Part shown: positions 27,079 through 34,985 of the stretch, one piece after another | Numbering within the stretch: position 1 is the stretch's first letter | Layout: each line of letters opens with the position of its first letter | Source of the DNA: DP-36 sp036004365 | Lineage (GTDB): Bacteria; Desulfobacterota; Binatia; UBA9968 | Assembly: GCA_036004365.1 (NCBI GenBank) | Contig: DASYRN010000041.1 | Coordinates: 13,466 to 77,465 of the forward strand | Direction of reading: 5' to 3' | DNA: 64,000 bases | Made by a program: the position numbers and the translations under genes | The notes under the pieces: model-generated | Databases searched by the model: none | Told to the model about the DNA's origin: nothing | Seen by the model: the letters and a program-made list of their open reading frames with translations, nothing else

Positions 27079-27423
27079 GTGGCGCTGTGTGGGCTACTCG
27101 AAACGCTATTGGAGGGTAAGGAGGATGTGTTCATCGCGTCTGCGGATCTACTGGAGAAGACGAAACAGACACCAGGCTTGCAATGGATCGGATCGACAAA
27201 GTCGTTGGGCACTTTTCTATCGAAGCTCGACTTTGTCTCGCGCAAAAACCCGGCTGGAAATAAACGCGTTTATGCCTTCGACCGCGACTCGTTGAACGAT
27301 CTGAAACTAAGGTACACCCCTTCACCTTCCGAGAATTTGATGTCAGATCCGTCCGAACCCGCGTCAAATGGCCGTGAGAACGACTTTTTCAAAGCGTCCG
27401 AAGGGGGGTCGTCTGACACATAG
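27079..27423 (+). pseudogene. C-terminal fragment of an element-borne primase/helicase-like protein
   Basis: A 114-residue frame (GTG at 27079, itself just after a stop) with DVFIASADLLEKTKQTPG, LQWIGSTKSLGTFLSKL and KRVYAFDRDSL, followed by a Ser/Pro-rich tail. This resembles the C-terminal winged-helix end of DUF3631/virulence-E-type primase-helicases on phage-plasmid elements. The N-terminal catalytic part is absent, cut off where the transposase relic begins. Assignment is by recollection of the family style, moderate at best. Confidence 0.45.
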
Positions 27424-27507
27424 AAAATCAGGCGCAAACCCGCACCGGGCTTGGCCCTCGGACACATCTGACATCAAAAAGCGGGGGGATAGAGGGGAAG
27501 CGGGAAA

Positions 27508-27651
27508 ATGAGATCGGAAGAAGAGCAAGCCGAAATAGTCAAAAGAGCGCTGTCTATATCCACCTGGGTTGATAGGTCGATGCCCCGCGGCGACAAAGAG
27601 CCTGGGGGTGAGACGGTCTGCGAACCCGTGCAACTTACCGGCGGCGCATGA
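27508..27651 (+). CDS. Small element-encoded protein (47 residues)
   Basis: ATG at 27508 with a purine-rich site (GAGGGGAAGCGGG) encodes MRSEEEQAEIVKRALSISTW and a Gly/Pro-rich end. It stops at 27651 in an ATGA; a second frame runs on to 27835 with orderly sequence (KILAVWKRLFGIDVEEA) but no start of its own, so the two may be one gene split by a frameshift. Function unknown. Confidence 0.35.
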   Translation: MRSEEEQAEIVKRALSISTWVDRSMPRGDKEPGGETVCEPVQLTGGA

Positions 27652-27652
27652 A

Positions 27653-27835
27653 AGGCCTGTTGAGAGCCTGTTCCTGGCCGAGAACGAACCCGACGAAGTT
27701 GGCAAGATCCTGGCCGTGTGGAAACGTTTATTTGGGATCGATGTGGAAGAGGCGCGGAGACGGGACAATAGAATTCCGAAAGAGTTAAAGCCGGTAGGGG
27801 CACATCTAAAACTCTTGCGGCGCCGGCAGGGGTGA
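27653..27835 (+). pseudogene. Possible downstream half of a frameshifted element gene
   Basis: An open stretch without its own good start, giving PVESLFLAENEPDEVGKILA, VWKRLFGIDVEEARR and KPVGAHLKLLRRRQG before the stop. The residue mix looks coding, and it follows the 47-residue frame directly, in another phase. A one-base indel near 27645 would join them. Confidence 0.25.
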
Positions 27836-27971
27836 TCCAGTAGAGAAAAGATCAAAACGGGGGGATACCACACAGCCAGGGTCAGACCCGTGATCGTGTC
27901 TTTAAACGAAATTGCGATCGAAATTTTTTAAGCAAAGGATAAAAAAACCACAAAACGAGAAAGGAGTACCC

Positions 27972-28476
27972 ATGCGAGAAAATGAAAACGAGAGCCCGGC
28001 GGAATTCGTCGAAGCGCAACGGATACAATCAGACCGAAATCATCCGGAGCATCAACGGTGGGCCAATGGAGATCCGGCGATCGTTGAGAAGATTGTGAAG
28101 GGGTACAAGGCAATGTATGGGAGCGGGGAAGCGGAGGCCCCACACAAACCGACTGTCCTTGATCCTGAGCTCGAGGCCGTGAAAAAGAAACACGAGTCTC
28201 AGGCCAGCGCGGAACCGGCCGACTCGGCAACTCCATCTCCATCTCAACTCCGATCCGGCTCCGTGGGACTTCAACGAGGCCCAGAGGGAAGAGGCGCTCC
28301 GGCGAGATTATGGAGACTCTTACGAGGCCAAAGAGCAGGCTTTGCCGTCTGTTCTCGTGAAGCTTTTTGGCGACTTCGAGGATCGCCAATTTGTCAACGA
28401 GTTGTTTAACATAGTCGGGAATCATCCATCGGCCAGCAAATTGGTGTGGCACATTCGAGAAAAGCTAGGGACGTAA
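27972..28476 (+). pseudogene. Element gene of unknown function, split by a frameshift
   Basis: Starts at 27972 with an excellent site (AAAGGAG). The first phase gives an acidic, Glu/Ala-rich protein up to about EPADSATPSPS (near 28240). Beyond that the same phase becomes Arg-rich noise, while another phase reads PAPWDFNEAQREEALRR, then SVLVKLFGDFEDRQFVN, then HIREKLGT and stops at 28476, three bases before the next start. A one-base indel near 28235 therefore splits a ~168-residue protein. Whether this is decay, a sequencing error or programmed shifting cannot be told here. No family recognised. Confidence 0.5.
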
Positions 28477-28478
28477 AA

Positions 28479-28631
28479 ATGCTGGTCGGCGATCTTAATT
28501 TTGAGGTTTCGCCAGCGGTCGAAGGATTAAAGTTGCGCGTTTTTCTTAACGGCGTGCCGGGCACTGCTGTTGTGTCGGTAGTGACGAAAGAAGATATCCG
28601 GGGGCTGATTCAGTACTTGGAAGAAGTCTAA
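28479..28631 (+). CDS. Small element protein (50 residues)
   Basis: ATG at 28479, three bases after the previous stop. It reads MLVGDLNFEVSPAVEGLKLR and ends IRGLIQYLEEV; a compact beta-beta-alpha pattern. The tight spacing to the frame ending at 28476 supports both ends. No family recognised. Confidence 0.5.
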   Translation: MLVGDLNFEVSPAVEGLKLRVFLNGVPGTAVVSVVTKEDIRGLIQYLEEV

Positions 28632-28703
28632 TGGGTAGTGGTATCGATATCGATACCCTAAAACATGTTCAGCGATTAAAAAAAACTAAAGGAGGGATTT
28701 GAG

Positions 28704-29069
28704 ATGACAGAGCAGCAAAAAAGAGAGCTTGCTCAAGATACCGGCGACGCACTTGGGGACCTGGTCCTAGAGCGAGTCGTTGGAAGGGTTGTGGACAGAT
28801 ACAGCGCTGAGATTGCCCGTCTTGACAAGGCCGTCCTTGAGCGTGAAACAGGGATTGCTGAGCGCAATGATCACACAGCGAAATTGGACAAAGGCATTGC
28901 CGAGCGAACGGCGACAATTTCGGAGTTGAGTAAGAAAATGGGGGAATTGGAATTAAGGGAAAAAGCATCGGAGATGAGATGTGTTGATCTGGAGGCCAAG
29001 GAAAAGAAATTGGGGCGCCGCATCGAAATTCTAAACAGACCTTATCCGAGGAGGCACGGTCATGAGTGA
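28704..29069 (+). CDS. Coiled-coil element protein (121 residues)
   Basis: A strong ribosome site (AAAGGAGGG) precedes the ATG. After a short head (EQQKRELAQDTGDALG) almost the whole chain is predicted coiled coil with repeated Glu/Arg/Lys/Leu heptads (ERETGIAERNDHTAKLDKG). It overlaps the next gene by eight bases (ATGAGTGA), so the two are coupled. A structural or regulatory role in the element is guesswork. Confidence 0.6.
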   Translation: MTEQQKRELAQDTGDALGDLVLERVVGRVVDRYSAEIARLDKAVLERETGIAERNDHTAKLDKGIAERTATISELSKKMGELELREKASEMRCVDLEAKEKKLGRRIEILNRPYPRRHGHE

Positions 29070-29667
29070 TCTAGAAGACTATGACAAGATCCTTGAGGAC
29101 AGAGCGAAGCGGGAGAGGGAGGCCAAGTTGCGCGAGTATCGCGAGGCCATGGGGGACATTCCGCAGCGTGCCGAGAAAGCACGTCAAGCTCTTATTGCCT
29201 TCGGTAAAGATAGGAAACTCAGGCACGGTCTTGAGAGCTTGAAAAAACATGATGTTCCGCAAGCTTGGTATTACCCGTCGAAGCTCCAAGAGTTACTTCG
29301 CAAGTTGTTAGCTCATCGTAAGCAGGCGCTTGAGCAGCTCGAGCAAGCTCCATCCCTGATTCAGAAGGAATTGGACGCGATTGAGAGTCGCGGACCCAGA
29401 GATTTCAGCTATGCGCCAGCCAAACTTGTGGACCGTGACAAAGCGGCCCTACAGCAGTGGATTGATAAAGCGGAAACTTTTGAGGCGGGTTTGAGAGACA
29501 TTGCGGCGCTTGAAAAAGAATTTAAAGAGTTACAGGCGTCGTTCGCTGCGCGTGAGAATCAGGGCGGAGGCCATCCTCTCCCGGACAGTCGTGGCGCCTA
29601 CGAAGCGCCGCCAAAAATGGAAGCGCCTACGTCGCGGCTGGCAAAGTTCGATCCGCGCCAAGAGTAA
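29062..29667 (+). CDS. Coiled-coil element protein (201 residues)
   Basis: Starts inside the end of the previous gene and ends at a TAATG junction with the next. Long, charged helices dominate (DRAKREREAKLREYREAMG, then a hinge at HDVPQAWYYPSKL, then a second helical region), with a Pro-rich tail (APPKMEAPTSR). No known domain. The tight overlaps suggest a polycistronic phage- or plasmid-type cassette leading to the excisionase and integrase. Confidence 0.6.
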   Translation: MSDLEDYDKILEDRAKREREAKLREYREAMGDIPQRAEKARQALIAFGKDRKLRHGLESLKKHDVPQAWYYPSKLQELLRKLLAHRKQALEQLEQAPSLIQKELDAIESRGPRDFSYAPAKLVDRDKAALQQWIDKAETFEAGLRDIAALEKEFKELQASFAARENQGGGHPLPDSRGAYEAPPKMEAPTSRLAKFDPRQE

Positions 29668-29966
29668 TGGAAGAGGAAAAGAAATCTCCGTGCGACATCG
29701 CTCTAGAGGCGGCCAAAAAGGCCGAGCTTGCCATCCTCGGCGATATCCAGAAAGCGCAATTAGAGGCACCTCAGATCAAGCCGGAAAAGAAGAAAAGGGG
29801 ATATATGTATATGCGTATCCTAATAACGGGGGGTGCGAAAATGAAAGTCAGAGTGAACCTAACGCTGGACGACGCGACCTGGGAGAAATTCAGAATCCGG
29901 GCGATTCAAGAAAAAACGTCGGGCTCCGCGATCATAGACCGGTTTGATGGGGGCCTATCTCGGTGA
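29667..29966 (+). CDS. Ribbon-helix-helix-like small protein, probably frameshifted at its end
   Basis: The frame opens at a TAATG overlap. From an internal ATG at 29841 (site GGGGGGTGCG) it reads MKVRVNLTLDDATWEKFRIR then AIQEKTSGSAIIDRF, the pattern of a ribbon-helix-helix DNA-binding protein. After IIDRF the phase gives GGLSR and stops; the neighbouring phase gives MGAYLGE, the more usual ending, so a one-base indel in the TTTG stretch near 29942 is likely. It may be one 99-residue protein or two small ones; the RHH part could regulate excisionase and integrase. Confidence 0.5.
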   Translation: MEEEKKSPCDIALEAAKKAELAILGDIQKAQLEAPQIKPEKKKRGYMYMRILITGGAKMKVRVNLTLDDATWEKFRIRAIQEKTSGSAIIDRFDGGLSR

Positions 29967-30265
29967 ATCTCCTTACCCCACAAGAGGCCGCAAACCTGCT
30001 CAAGGTAAGCGAGCGCACGCTAAGGCGGCTAAAACTGCCGCGGGTGAAGCTCGGAAAGCAGTATAGGTATAGGCCGGCGGATATTGACGGGTTTATAAAC
30101 CTTCATCTCGAATACCCAGAAATCGGGGGGCACAATGTCAGTAGAATACAGAGAAAACCGAAAAAAGTGGGGTTACAGGTTCTACCTTCGCGGGCAATGC
30201 TTCAAGCGATACGCTTGGGACAGCAAAACGGAGGCGAAACAGGCGGAGCGGGAAGCGCAAGTTGA
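29963..30265 (+). CDS. Excisionase/MerR-type HTH_17 DNA-binding protein
   Basis: GTG start at 29963 in a GTGA overlap with the previous stop. Residues 1-46 (LLTPQEAANLLKVSERTLRR, then GKQYRYRPADIDGFI) are a typical winged-helix excisionase domain. The tail beyond ~50 overlaps the integrase start in another phase and is unlike the rest, so the natural protein may end earlier. Its place just before the integrase fits a recombination directionality factor. Confidence 0.75.
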   Translation: MNLLTPQEAANLLKVSERTLRRLKLPRVKLGKQYRYRPADIDGFINLHLEYPEIGGHNVSRIQRKPKKVGLQVLPSRAMLQAIRLGQQNGGETGGAGSAS

Positions 30266-31406
30266 GGCCAGGAAGAATCCAGGGCTACAGCCTGCGGCTT
30301 TGGCGACAGCAAGCGGCGCTTATCTCATAGCCTAGCGGGAAGAGGCCGGTCGAAGTGGCGGATAGACGGTTTAAACTATGCCTTCAAGGCGCATATCATC
30401 CCGCACTTTGGCGAGTCGGCTTTGATAACTGACTTGACGCCACAAATGGTCGAGAATTTCATCGCGGCGCTGAAACGAAAGAGGCTCAAGAACAAGACAG
30501 TCAAGAACATCATCACGGACCTACGAGCGATGTTTAATTGGGCGATGGAAGAAGACATCAACCTTGTGGCGAGAAACCCGGTAACAAAGAAGGTGGCCAA
30601 GCTCATCGGGAGCACCAGAGCGGTTAAGGCGCCGATTAATCCCAGATGGTTCGACATCGCGGCGAGCGCAATCGAGAATAAGCGCGATCGGGCTTGGTTC
30701 GATGTTACGCGCTATCTCGGGATGAGAAAAGACGAAGCCAACAGGCTTCAGTGGTCAGATATCAACTGGAGCGCGGGCAAAGTAAGAATACCCGGAACAA
30801 AAACGGATGAAGCGGAAGCATGGCTGCCGGTGGCTCTAAAGACATTGAGAGAATTATACGACTCGGCGGACAGGGATAAATCGCCCTACGTATTCCCTGG
30901 AAGGTCAGCGCAAACAAAAAGGGAAGAAAATCTACAGCCGGCGTAGAGTCTTTGAGAGAATCCAGCGGGTGACGGCTGTCAAGAAATATATGAGGCAGAA
31001 GTTAAGCTATGAGCAGGCCATGGAGGCGTGCAGCAAAGAGGGCTTTAAGGGCGGCATTCACCTTGCGCCAAAGGACCTGCGCGACTTCTTCTGTACTGAG
31101 ATTGCAGCCAAGTCGGATGATGCAAGCGTGGCCATGCGGCTGATGAGGCATACGAGCTTAGCGACTACGACTAAGTACATGAGAACGGTGGAAACAAGGA
31201 TGAGAGAAGCGGTTGAAAATCTTGGAGGCGGTTTTGGAGGCGATCCAATGGCCGGAAAAGGTCATGAAATGTCGCAACTGGCCAAGTTAGAAGAAATGAA
31301 AAAATTTGCCAGGGACTTGATAAAGCACGGAAATCTAAAAGGGATTTTTGGTGGCGGTGGACAGACTCGAACTGTCGACTCCGCGGATATGAGCCGCGTG
31401 CTCTGA
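30135..31406 (+). pseudogene. Tyrosine recombinase (phage-type integrase), broken by two frameshifts
   Basis: Three phases together give one integrase. Part 1 (30135-~30330): arm-binding domain (YRENRKKWGYRFYLRGQ). Part 2 (~30340-30910): SAM-like core-binding domain (LITDLTPQMVENFIAALKR) and the start of the catalytic domain with the first Arg (GMRKDEANRLQWSDI). Part 3 (~30905-31406): APKDLRDFF with the second Arg, LMRHTSLATT with His, and the Tyr nucleophile in KYMRT. The HxxR box reads KxxR. Indels near 30333 and 30910 break the frame. The 3' end runs into the tRNA gene, so the last 15 codons are antisense tRNA. Confidence 0.85.
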
Positions 31407-31425
31407 CCAACTGAGCTACACCGCC
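31349..31425 (-). tRNA. tRNA with CAU anticodon (elongator Met most likely)
   Basis: A 77-base cloverleaf including an encoded CCA. Acceptor stem GGCGGTG pairs with CACCGCC, D arm GCTC/GAGC, anticodon stem CGCGG/CCGCG with loop CTCATAT (anticodon CAT), T arm GACAG/CTGTC. The body resembles elongator tRNA-Met; a lysidine-modified tRNA-Ile2 also carries CAT and cannot be fully ruled out. Its 3' end faces the decayed integrase gene, which overlaps it, so it is the likely attachment site of the element. Confidence 0.95.
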
Positions 31426-31498
31426 ACGCGAACCAATTTTGCAGTGGGCTTCAAAAGACTTAGATAGAAGTGTTATTATTGGAGGCCCTAATTGAAAG

Positions 31499-32233
31499 TC
31501 AAGCTGTAGGGGTGAAAAACGGAGTCTTTTGCTTCCATTGATTGGCGACGCTCTTTCGAACCACCGTTTTTTTTCGCCTTTCAATTTGAAAGAGGATTTT
31601 GTCTTGAACCTCTAGGCAACTAAGTTGGTTTCCATAGACAAGACCGGTGTCCAAACCAATCTTGTAGGGAAGATCAAAGAACACCTCCCTATGAGGAGTA
31701 TGACCAAAGAGAACGGTGTAGGGAAGGGCGTGAGGGTTGAAAATAAATTCATCGCGGATCCAGAGAAGTTCCTTCTCCTTTTGCTCATTTAGAGGCCTCA
31801 AAGGATGAATACCGGCGTGAACACAAAGAAAGGGCTCTATCAAGCAATAGGTTCGGAGACTTTTCAAAAAGTCTATATGACTTCGCGGAATACGGAAATC
31901 GGCCTCCTGCGCAGAGATTATCGTAGGAGCGATCCCGTAACTGGTCAAGGTTGTGCCTCCACCGTTGAAAAGAAAGATTTCGCTATTCTTGCCTGGTAGG
32001 TCTAGGTAGGAAAGAAACATATCCTCGTGATTACCCTTGAGAAAGATAAACTCTTGTTGTCCTATTTTTTGCCGTTCAATAAGGTGGGAGATGACCCCCT
32101 TTGGGTCAGGGCCGCGGTCTATATAATCTCCCAAGAAAACAAGGCGATCCGAAGGTTCAAGGGGCAGCGAGTCCAGGAGACATTCTAGTTCCCCGAGGCA
32201 ACCGTGGATATCTCCAACAACGTAAGATCTCAT
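31499..32233 (-). CDS. Metallophosphoesterase (PP2A-like serine/threonine or ApaH-type phosphatase)
   Basis: A 244-residue enzyme. The phosphoesterase signature is complete: GDIHG (7-11), GDYIDRG (~35-41) and GNHED (~68), with later metal His residues in CVHAG and LFGHTPH. It could remove phosphate from Ser/Thr proteins or cleave dinucleoside polyphosphates; sequence alone does not decide. The last ~25 residues are basic. It stands alone beside the tRNA gene. Confidence 0.9.
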   Translation of the reverse strand: MRSYVVGDIHGCLGELECLLDSLPLEPSDRLVFLGDYIDRGPDPKGVISHLIERQKIGQQEFIFLKGNHEDMFLSYLDLPGKNSEIFLFNGGGTTLTSYGIAPTIISAQEADFRIPRSHIDFLKSLRTYCLIEPFLCVHAGIHPLRPLNEQKEKELLWIRDEFIFNPHALPYTVLFGHTPHREVFFDLPYKIGLDTGLVYGNQLSCLEVQDKILFQIERRKKTVVRKSVANQWKQKTPFFTPTA

Positions 32234-32337
32234 AGTCGTATCGTAGGCTACTCTCCTGTGTAGTGCAAGCCGGTTGAAAGGAGTTTCGTGTTAAAGATTT
32301 GAACTCCGGCGGTGGATTTGTTATTGAGCTTACAAGT

Positions 32338-32751
32338 ATGAAATTGCGCGATATTTATTCAAGTTACATAGTCGTGGCGGGTTTTGTGTTTCTTCTATTG
32401 GGTGTTGGCAATTGGGTGGTCGGCGCGGTGCAGATCACAAGATATCAGGGGTTGCTGTTGAGGATAGCCCAAACCGGTCTTGAGGATAACTATCGTAGCT
32501 TTCAAGAGTTGGATCATCAAAAAAACGAAGAGGTGCTTCGCAGAATCAACCAAGATCGAGAAAAGTACAGTACCGCGCGGGTTAAACTCGACTTTTATTA
32601 TGTTGTATTAAGCGGCGGAAGATTTCTCTTTTTCGTGGGGATCTTAGTGACATTTTTTGCCTTGATCCGTGTAATACGGCAAGACGCCGTCACAAAAATG
32701 AGAAGACTAACAGCTAAGCCGGTTGAGAATCACAGTTCTATCAAATTGTGA
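32338..32751 (+). CDS. Small two-helix membrane protein
   Basis: From the ATG at 32338 a 137-residue protein with two membrane helices (SYIVVAGFVFLLLGVGNWVV and GRFLFFVGILVTFFALI) flanking a ~65-residue charged loop rich in Glu/Arg/Lys. A longer frame (32299) is possible. No family recognised and no clear ribosome site. It converges with the thrB-like gene. Confidence 0.5.
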   Translation: MKLRDIYSSYIVVAGFVFLLLGVGNWVVGAVQITRYQGLLLRIAQTGLEDNYRSFQELDHQKNEEVLRRINQDREKYSTARVKLDFYYVVLSGGRFLFFVGILVTFFALIRVIRQDAVTKMRRLTAKPVENHSSIKL

Positions 32752-32766
32752 CCGATTTGGGTGTAG

Positions 32767-33789
32767 TTACTTTGAAGGTTTGGATTTTTGGTATTTTCGA
32801 TAGTCGTAACCCGTTGCCATTGCCAGCAGAATGTCTTCCATACCTCCATCCTTTTCCCGGCGAAGGATCAAGAGGCGGTCGAAGAACTCTTTGAATTCTC
32901 TGTAACCTCTTTTTTCTTCCTCAATTTTTCGGAGATAGAAATCTTTAATTCGGGTTACAGTGAATCTGAGTGCGGAAAAACGAAGCTCATTAGGAAAAGA
33001 ATCCCATTCTGGCAGAGAAAGAGGGCGCAAACTTTCGTACCCCGCTATTAGAGGCTCGAACCGATCAATTCGGTACCGACCATCCAAATAGCAAAGGGCG
33101 TTTACTGCCGTGGCGAGATCATAAATAAGCTTTCCACGACATGCGGCTTCAAAATCCAGAATCCCTACTACTCTCGAGCCGCGAAATTTTACATTGTCGG
33201 GAAAGAAATCGCCGTGAATAATCCCCTTTGGAAGGTTGTTATCCAGGTAGTTTTCCAAATATACGGTTTCGTCGTCTAGCACCCTTATGATATTTTTGAG
33301 ATGGGACGGCAGTTGCTTTCTAACATCCCGATAAATAGCTACAATTTTTGTAAAACCGAATCGATTATCAATCCCTTTCTTGTATCCTTTCCCTATGAGG
33401 TGGAGATTCGCGAGACTGTGGCCCATGGCTTCCAGTTGGGCCGAGGTCAGTGCTTCCAGAGGGAACTCTATTCCATCCAAGTATCGACTAATGGATAAGT
33501 ATTTGCCGTGAAATTCGTAATAGTGTTTGCCCTTTTTGCTTTTGAGAGGTTGTGGACATGGGCAACCTTGGCGTTTGAGATAGAGAAGCAGCTCCAGTTC
33601 TTGTTTAATCTCGAGTTCGCTTTTTACTTCATCGATTCTTACAAAAAAACGGCCTTTTTTTGTTTCGAGAAGGTAATGTGTATTAACAGACCCATTGCGG
33701 ATGCCACTAAAGCTAACAATGTCACCCAGCGCGAACTCGTCTGAGATTCGCCCGGCCTCTCTTTTTGTCAGACTTGTATAAATTGCCAT
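32767..33789 (-). CDS. thrB: Homoserine kinase type II (ThrB-like, APH fold)
   Basis: A 340-residue protein with the choline/aminoglycoside-kinase fold. The opening MAIYTSLTKREAGRI with FALGDIVSFSGI is typical of ThrB type II, and the catalytic loop IIHGDFFPDNVKF and metal-binding GILDFEAA are present. It would phosphorylate homoserine for threonine/methionine synthesis; other APH kinases are possible, since no threonine genes are near. A good minus-strand promoter lies at 33836-33863; no Shine-Dalgarno site precedes the ATG, so the message may have a short unstructured leader. Confidence 0.8.
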   Translation of the reverse strand: MAIYTSLTKREAGRISDEFALGDIVSFSGIRNGSVNTHYLLETKKGRFFVRIDEVKSELEIKQELELLLYLKRQGCPCPQPLKSKKGKHYYEFHGKYLSISRYLDGIEFPLEALTSAQLEAMGHSLANLHLIGKGYKKGIDNRFGFTKIVAIYRDVRKQLPSHLKNIIRVLDDETVYLENYLDNNLPKGIIHGDFFPDNVKFRGSRVVGILDFEAACRGKLIYDLATAVNALCYLDGRYRIDRFEPLIAGYESLRPLSLPEWDSFPNELRFSALRFTVTRIKDFYLRKIEEEKRGYREFKEFFDRLLILRREKDGGMEDILLAMATGYDYRKYQKSKPSK

Positions 33790-33835
33790 TGATTTATTCT
33801 AGATAGCCTTTGGCTTAAAACCCGTCGGCCCATGT

Positions 33836-33863
33836 ATTTTATACTAGGATTAAAAAATGTCAA
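33836..33863 (-). promoter_or_regulatory. Sigma-70 promoter for the thrB-like gene
   Basis: On the minus strand, a perfect -35 TTGACA (33863-33858), 16-base spacer, and -10 TAAAAT (33841-33836). The expected start of transcription is ~33829, about 40 bases before the gene. Confidence 0.7.
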
Positions 33864-34061
33864 TATAAAAACGTTTTTCTATTTATAGCACTTTCAAATT
33901 TTAGTGTTTTATCTTAAGTATTTATCGCTACAAATTCACGAATAGATCCTACAGAACATGGCAAGAATCGAACCTACCTGTGGTGTCTCAATGACCGTGT
34001 GGCTTCAGAGTCGTTCCCTTGACTGCTTGTTAACTGCACCTTATCCAAAGGAATTTTTTTC

Positions 34062-34089
34062 TTGACAAGGGCGCTGGGCTTTATCTAAT
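34062..34089 (+). promoter_or_regulatory. Sigma-70 promoter for the cold-shock gene
   Basis: A perfect -35 TTGACA (34062-34067), 16-base spacer and -10 TCTAAT (34084-34089). It leaves an untranslated leader of about 130 bases, as is usual for cold-induced csp messages. Confidence 0.7.
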
Positions 34090-34152
34090 GTCGCTCAACA
34101 AAAAGCGTGTCTTTGCCCAGCTTGATTGATTCGCAAATTGCATTACGAATCG

Positions 34153-34199
34153 GCTCCCAAAAGGAGCTCCGCGAGAGGTAGCCGCGCAACATAGCGGCT
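34153..34199 (+). promoter_or_regulatory. Two stem-loops in the csp leader
   Basis: GCTCC/GGAGC (34153-34157 with 34163-34167) and AGCCGC/GCGGCT (34180-34185 with 34194-34199) can fold just upstream of the ribosome site AGGAGG. They could form a temperature-dependent leader structure; this is inference from position only. Confidence 0.4.
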
Positions 34200-34225
34200 G
34201 GTTTAGAGAGGCAGGAGGCGTAATC

Positions 34226-34426
34226 ATGGCGACTGGAAAGGTCAAGTGGTTTAATAATGCAAAAGGATATGGGTTTATCGAGAAAGAAGGGGGTGGCGAT
34301 GTTTTTGTGCATTATACAGCTATCCAAGGGGATGGATTCAAAACGCTTAACGAGGGACAAACGGTTGAGTTTGATATTACGCAGGGAGAAAAGGGTCCGC
34401 AGGCAATTAACGTTGTTAAAGTCTGA
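34226..34426 (+). CDS. cspA: Cold-shock protein, CspA family
   Basis: A 66-residue single-OB-fold protein. RNP1 (KGYGFIEKE) and RNP2 (DVFVHYTAI) RNA-binding motifs are intact, framed by MATGKVKWFNNA and KGPQAINVVKV. It acts as a single-strand RNA/DNA chaperone. Strong ribosome site (GGCAGGAGGCG). The promoter and long structured leader suggest cold or growth-phase control. Which CspA paralogue this is cannot be told. Confidence 0.96.
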   Translation: MATGKVKWFNNAKGYGFIEKEGGGDVFVHYTAIQGDGFKTLNEGQTVEFDITQGEKGPQAINVVKV

Positions 34427-34478
34427 AGTTGGTCGCAATAAGCGAGAAAACTGGCGACTCGGGCCCTCTGCAGAAAGA

Positions 34479-34853
34479 CTATCGGAGTAGTTTCTGGATT
34501 TTATTCTTCAGAATCGTGTAGTCCATGATAGGTTTCGCGATGTAATCATTGCAGCCGACATTAAGAGCCTTATCTTCATCGTTTTCCATTGCTTGAGCAG
34601 TTAGGGCGATAATAGGTAAGGCCTTTCCCCAAGTTGTTTTTCTCACGGCCTTGGTGGCTTCCCAACCATCCATTACAGGCATCTTCATGTCCATAATAAT
34701 TAGATCCGGTGTGGACTTGCCTCCTATCTCAATAGCTTCCTTACCGTTGGTGGCAATCAAAACTTCATAGTTGCCCATGCCTTTAATTCTGTAAAGAAGG
34801 ATCTCACGAGTGTCTTCATTGTCTTCAACAACAAGTATCCTTTTCGCTTCCAT
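34479..34853 (-). CDS. Single-domain response regulator (CheY-like)
   Basis: A 124-residue stand-alone receiver domain: acidic pocket EDNED near residue 10, phospho-acceptor Asp55 (LIIMDMKMP), switch Thr (ALTAQ) and Lys (YIAKP). It has no output domain, so it probably works by binding a partner kinase or enzyme. No kinase gene adjoins it. Similar proteins often carry phosphoryl groups in hybrid-kinase relays. Confidence 0.93.
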   Translation of the reverse strand: MEAKRILVVEDNEDTREILLYRIKGMGNYEVLIATNGKEAIEIGGKSTPDLIIMDMKMPVMDGWEATKAVRKTTWGKALPIIALTAQAMENDEDKALNVGCNDYIAKPIMDYTILKNKIQKLLR

Positions 34854-34918
34854 GCGAAACTCTGCGCCTTACGACAGCCGTTATATCCCGGAGCCAGGGT
34901 AAAACTTAGGGGTCCTAC

Positions 34919-34947
34919 TTGTCAAGCAGATAAAAGAATAATATAAA
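34919..34947 (+). promoter_or_regulatory. Sigma-70 promoter for nuoB and the sulfur genes
   Basis: -35 TTGTCA (34919-34924), 17-base spacer and -10 TATAAA (34942-34947), about 39 bases before the nuoB start. Confidence 0.65.
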
Positions 34948-34985
34948 AATGAACAGCGATTCTGTCTGACTATTATTTTGGTGCC

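Larger units (their letters stand above)
33790..34225. other. AT-rich intergenic region with divergent promoters and a long csp leader
   Basis: No protein gene in these 436 bases. It is notably more AT-rich than its surroundings. It holds a minus-strand promoter for thrB, a plus-strand promoter for the cold-shock gene, two leader hairpins and, on the minus strand at about 33960-34046, a tRNA-like relic. Confidence 0.7.
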
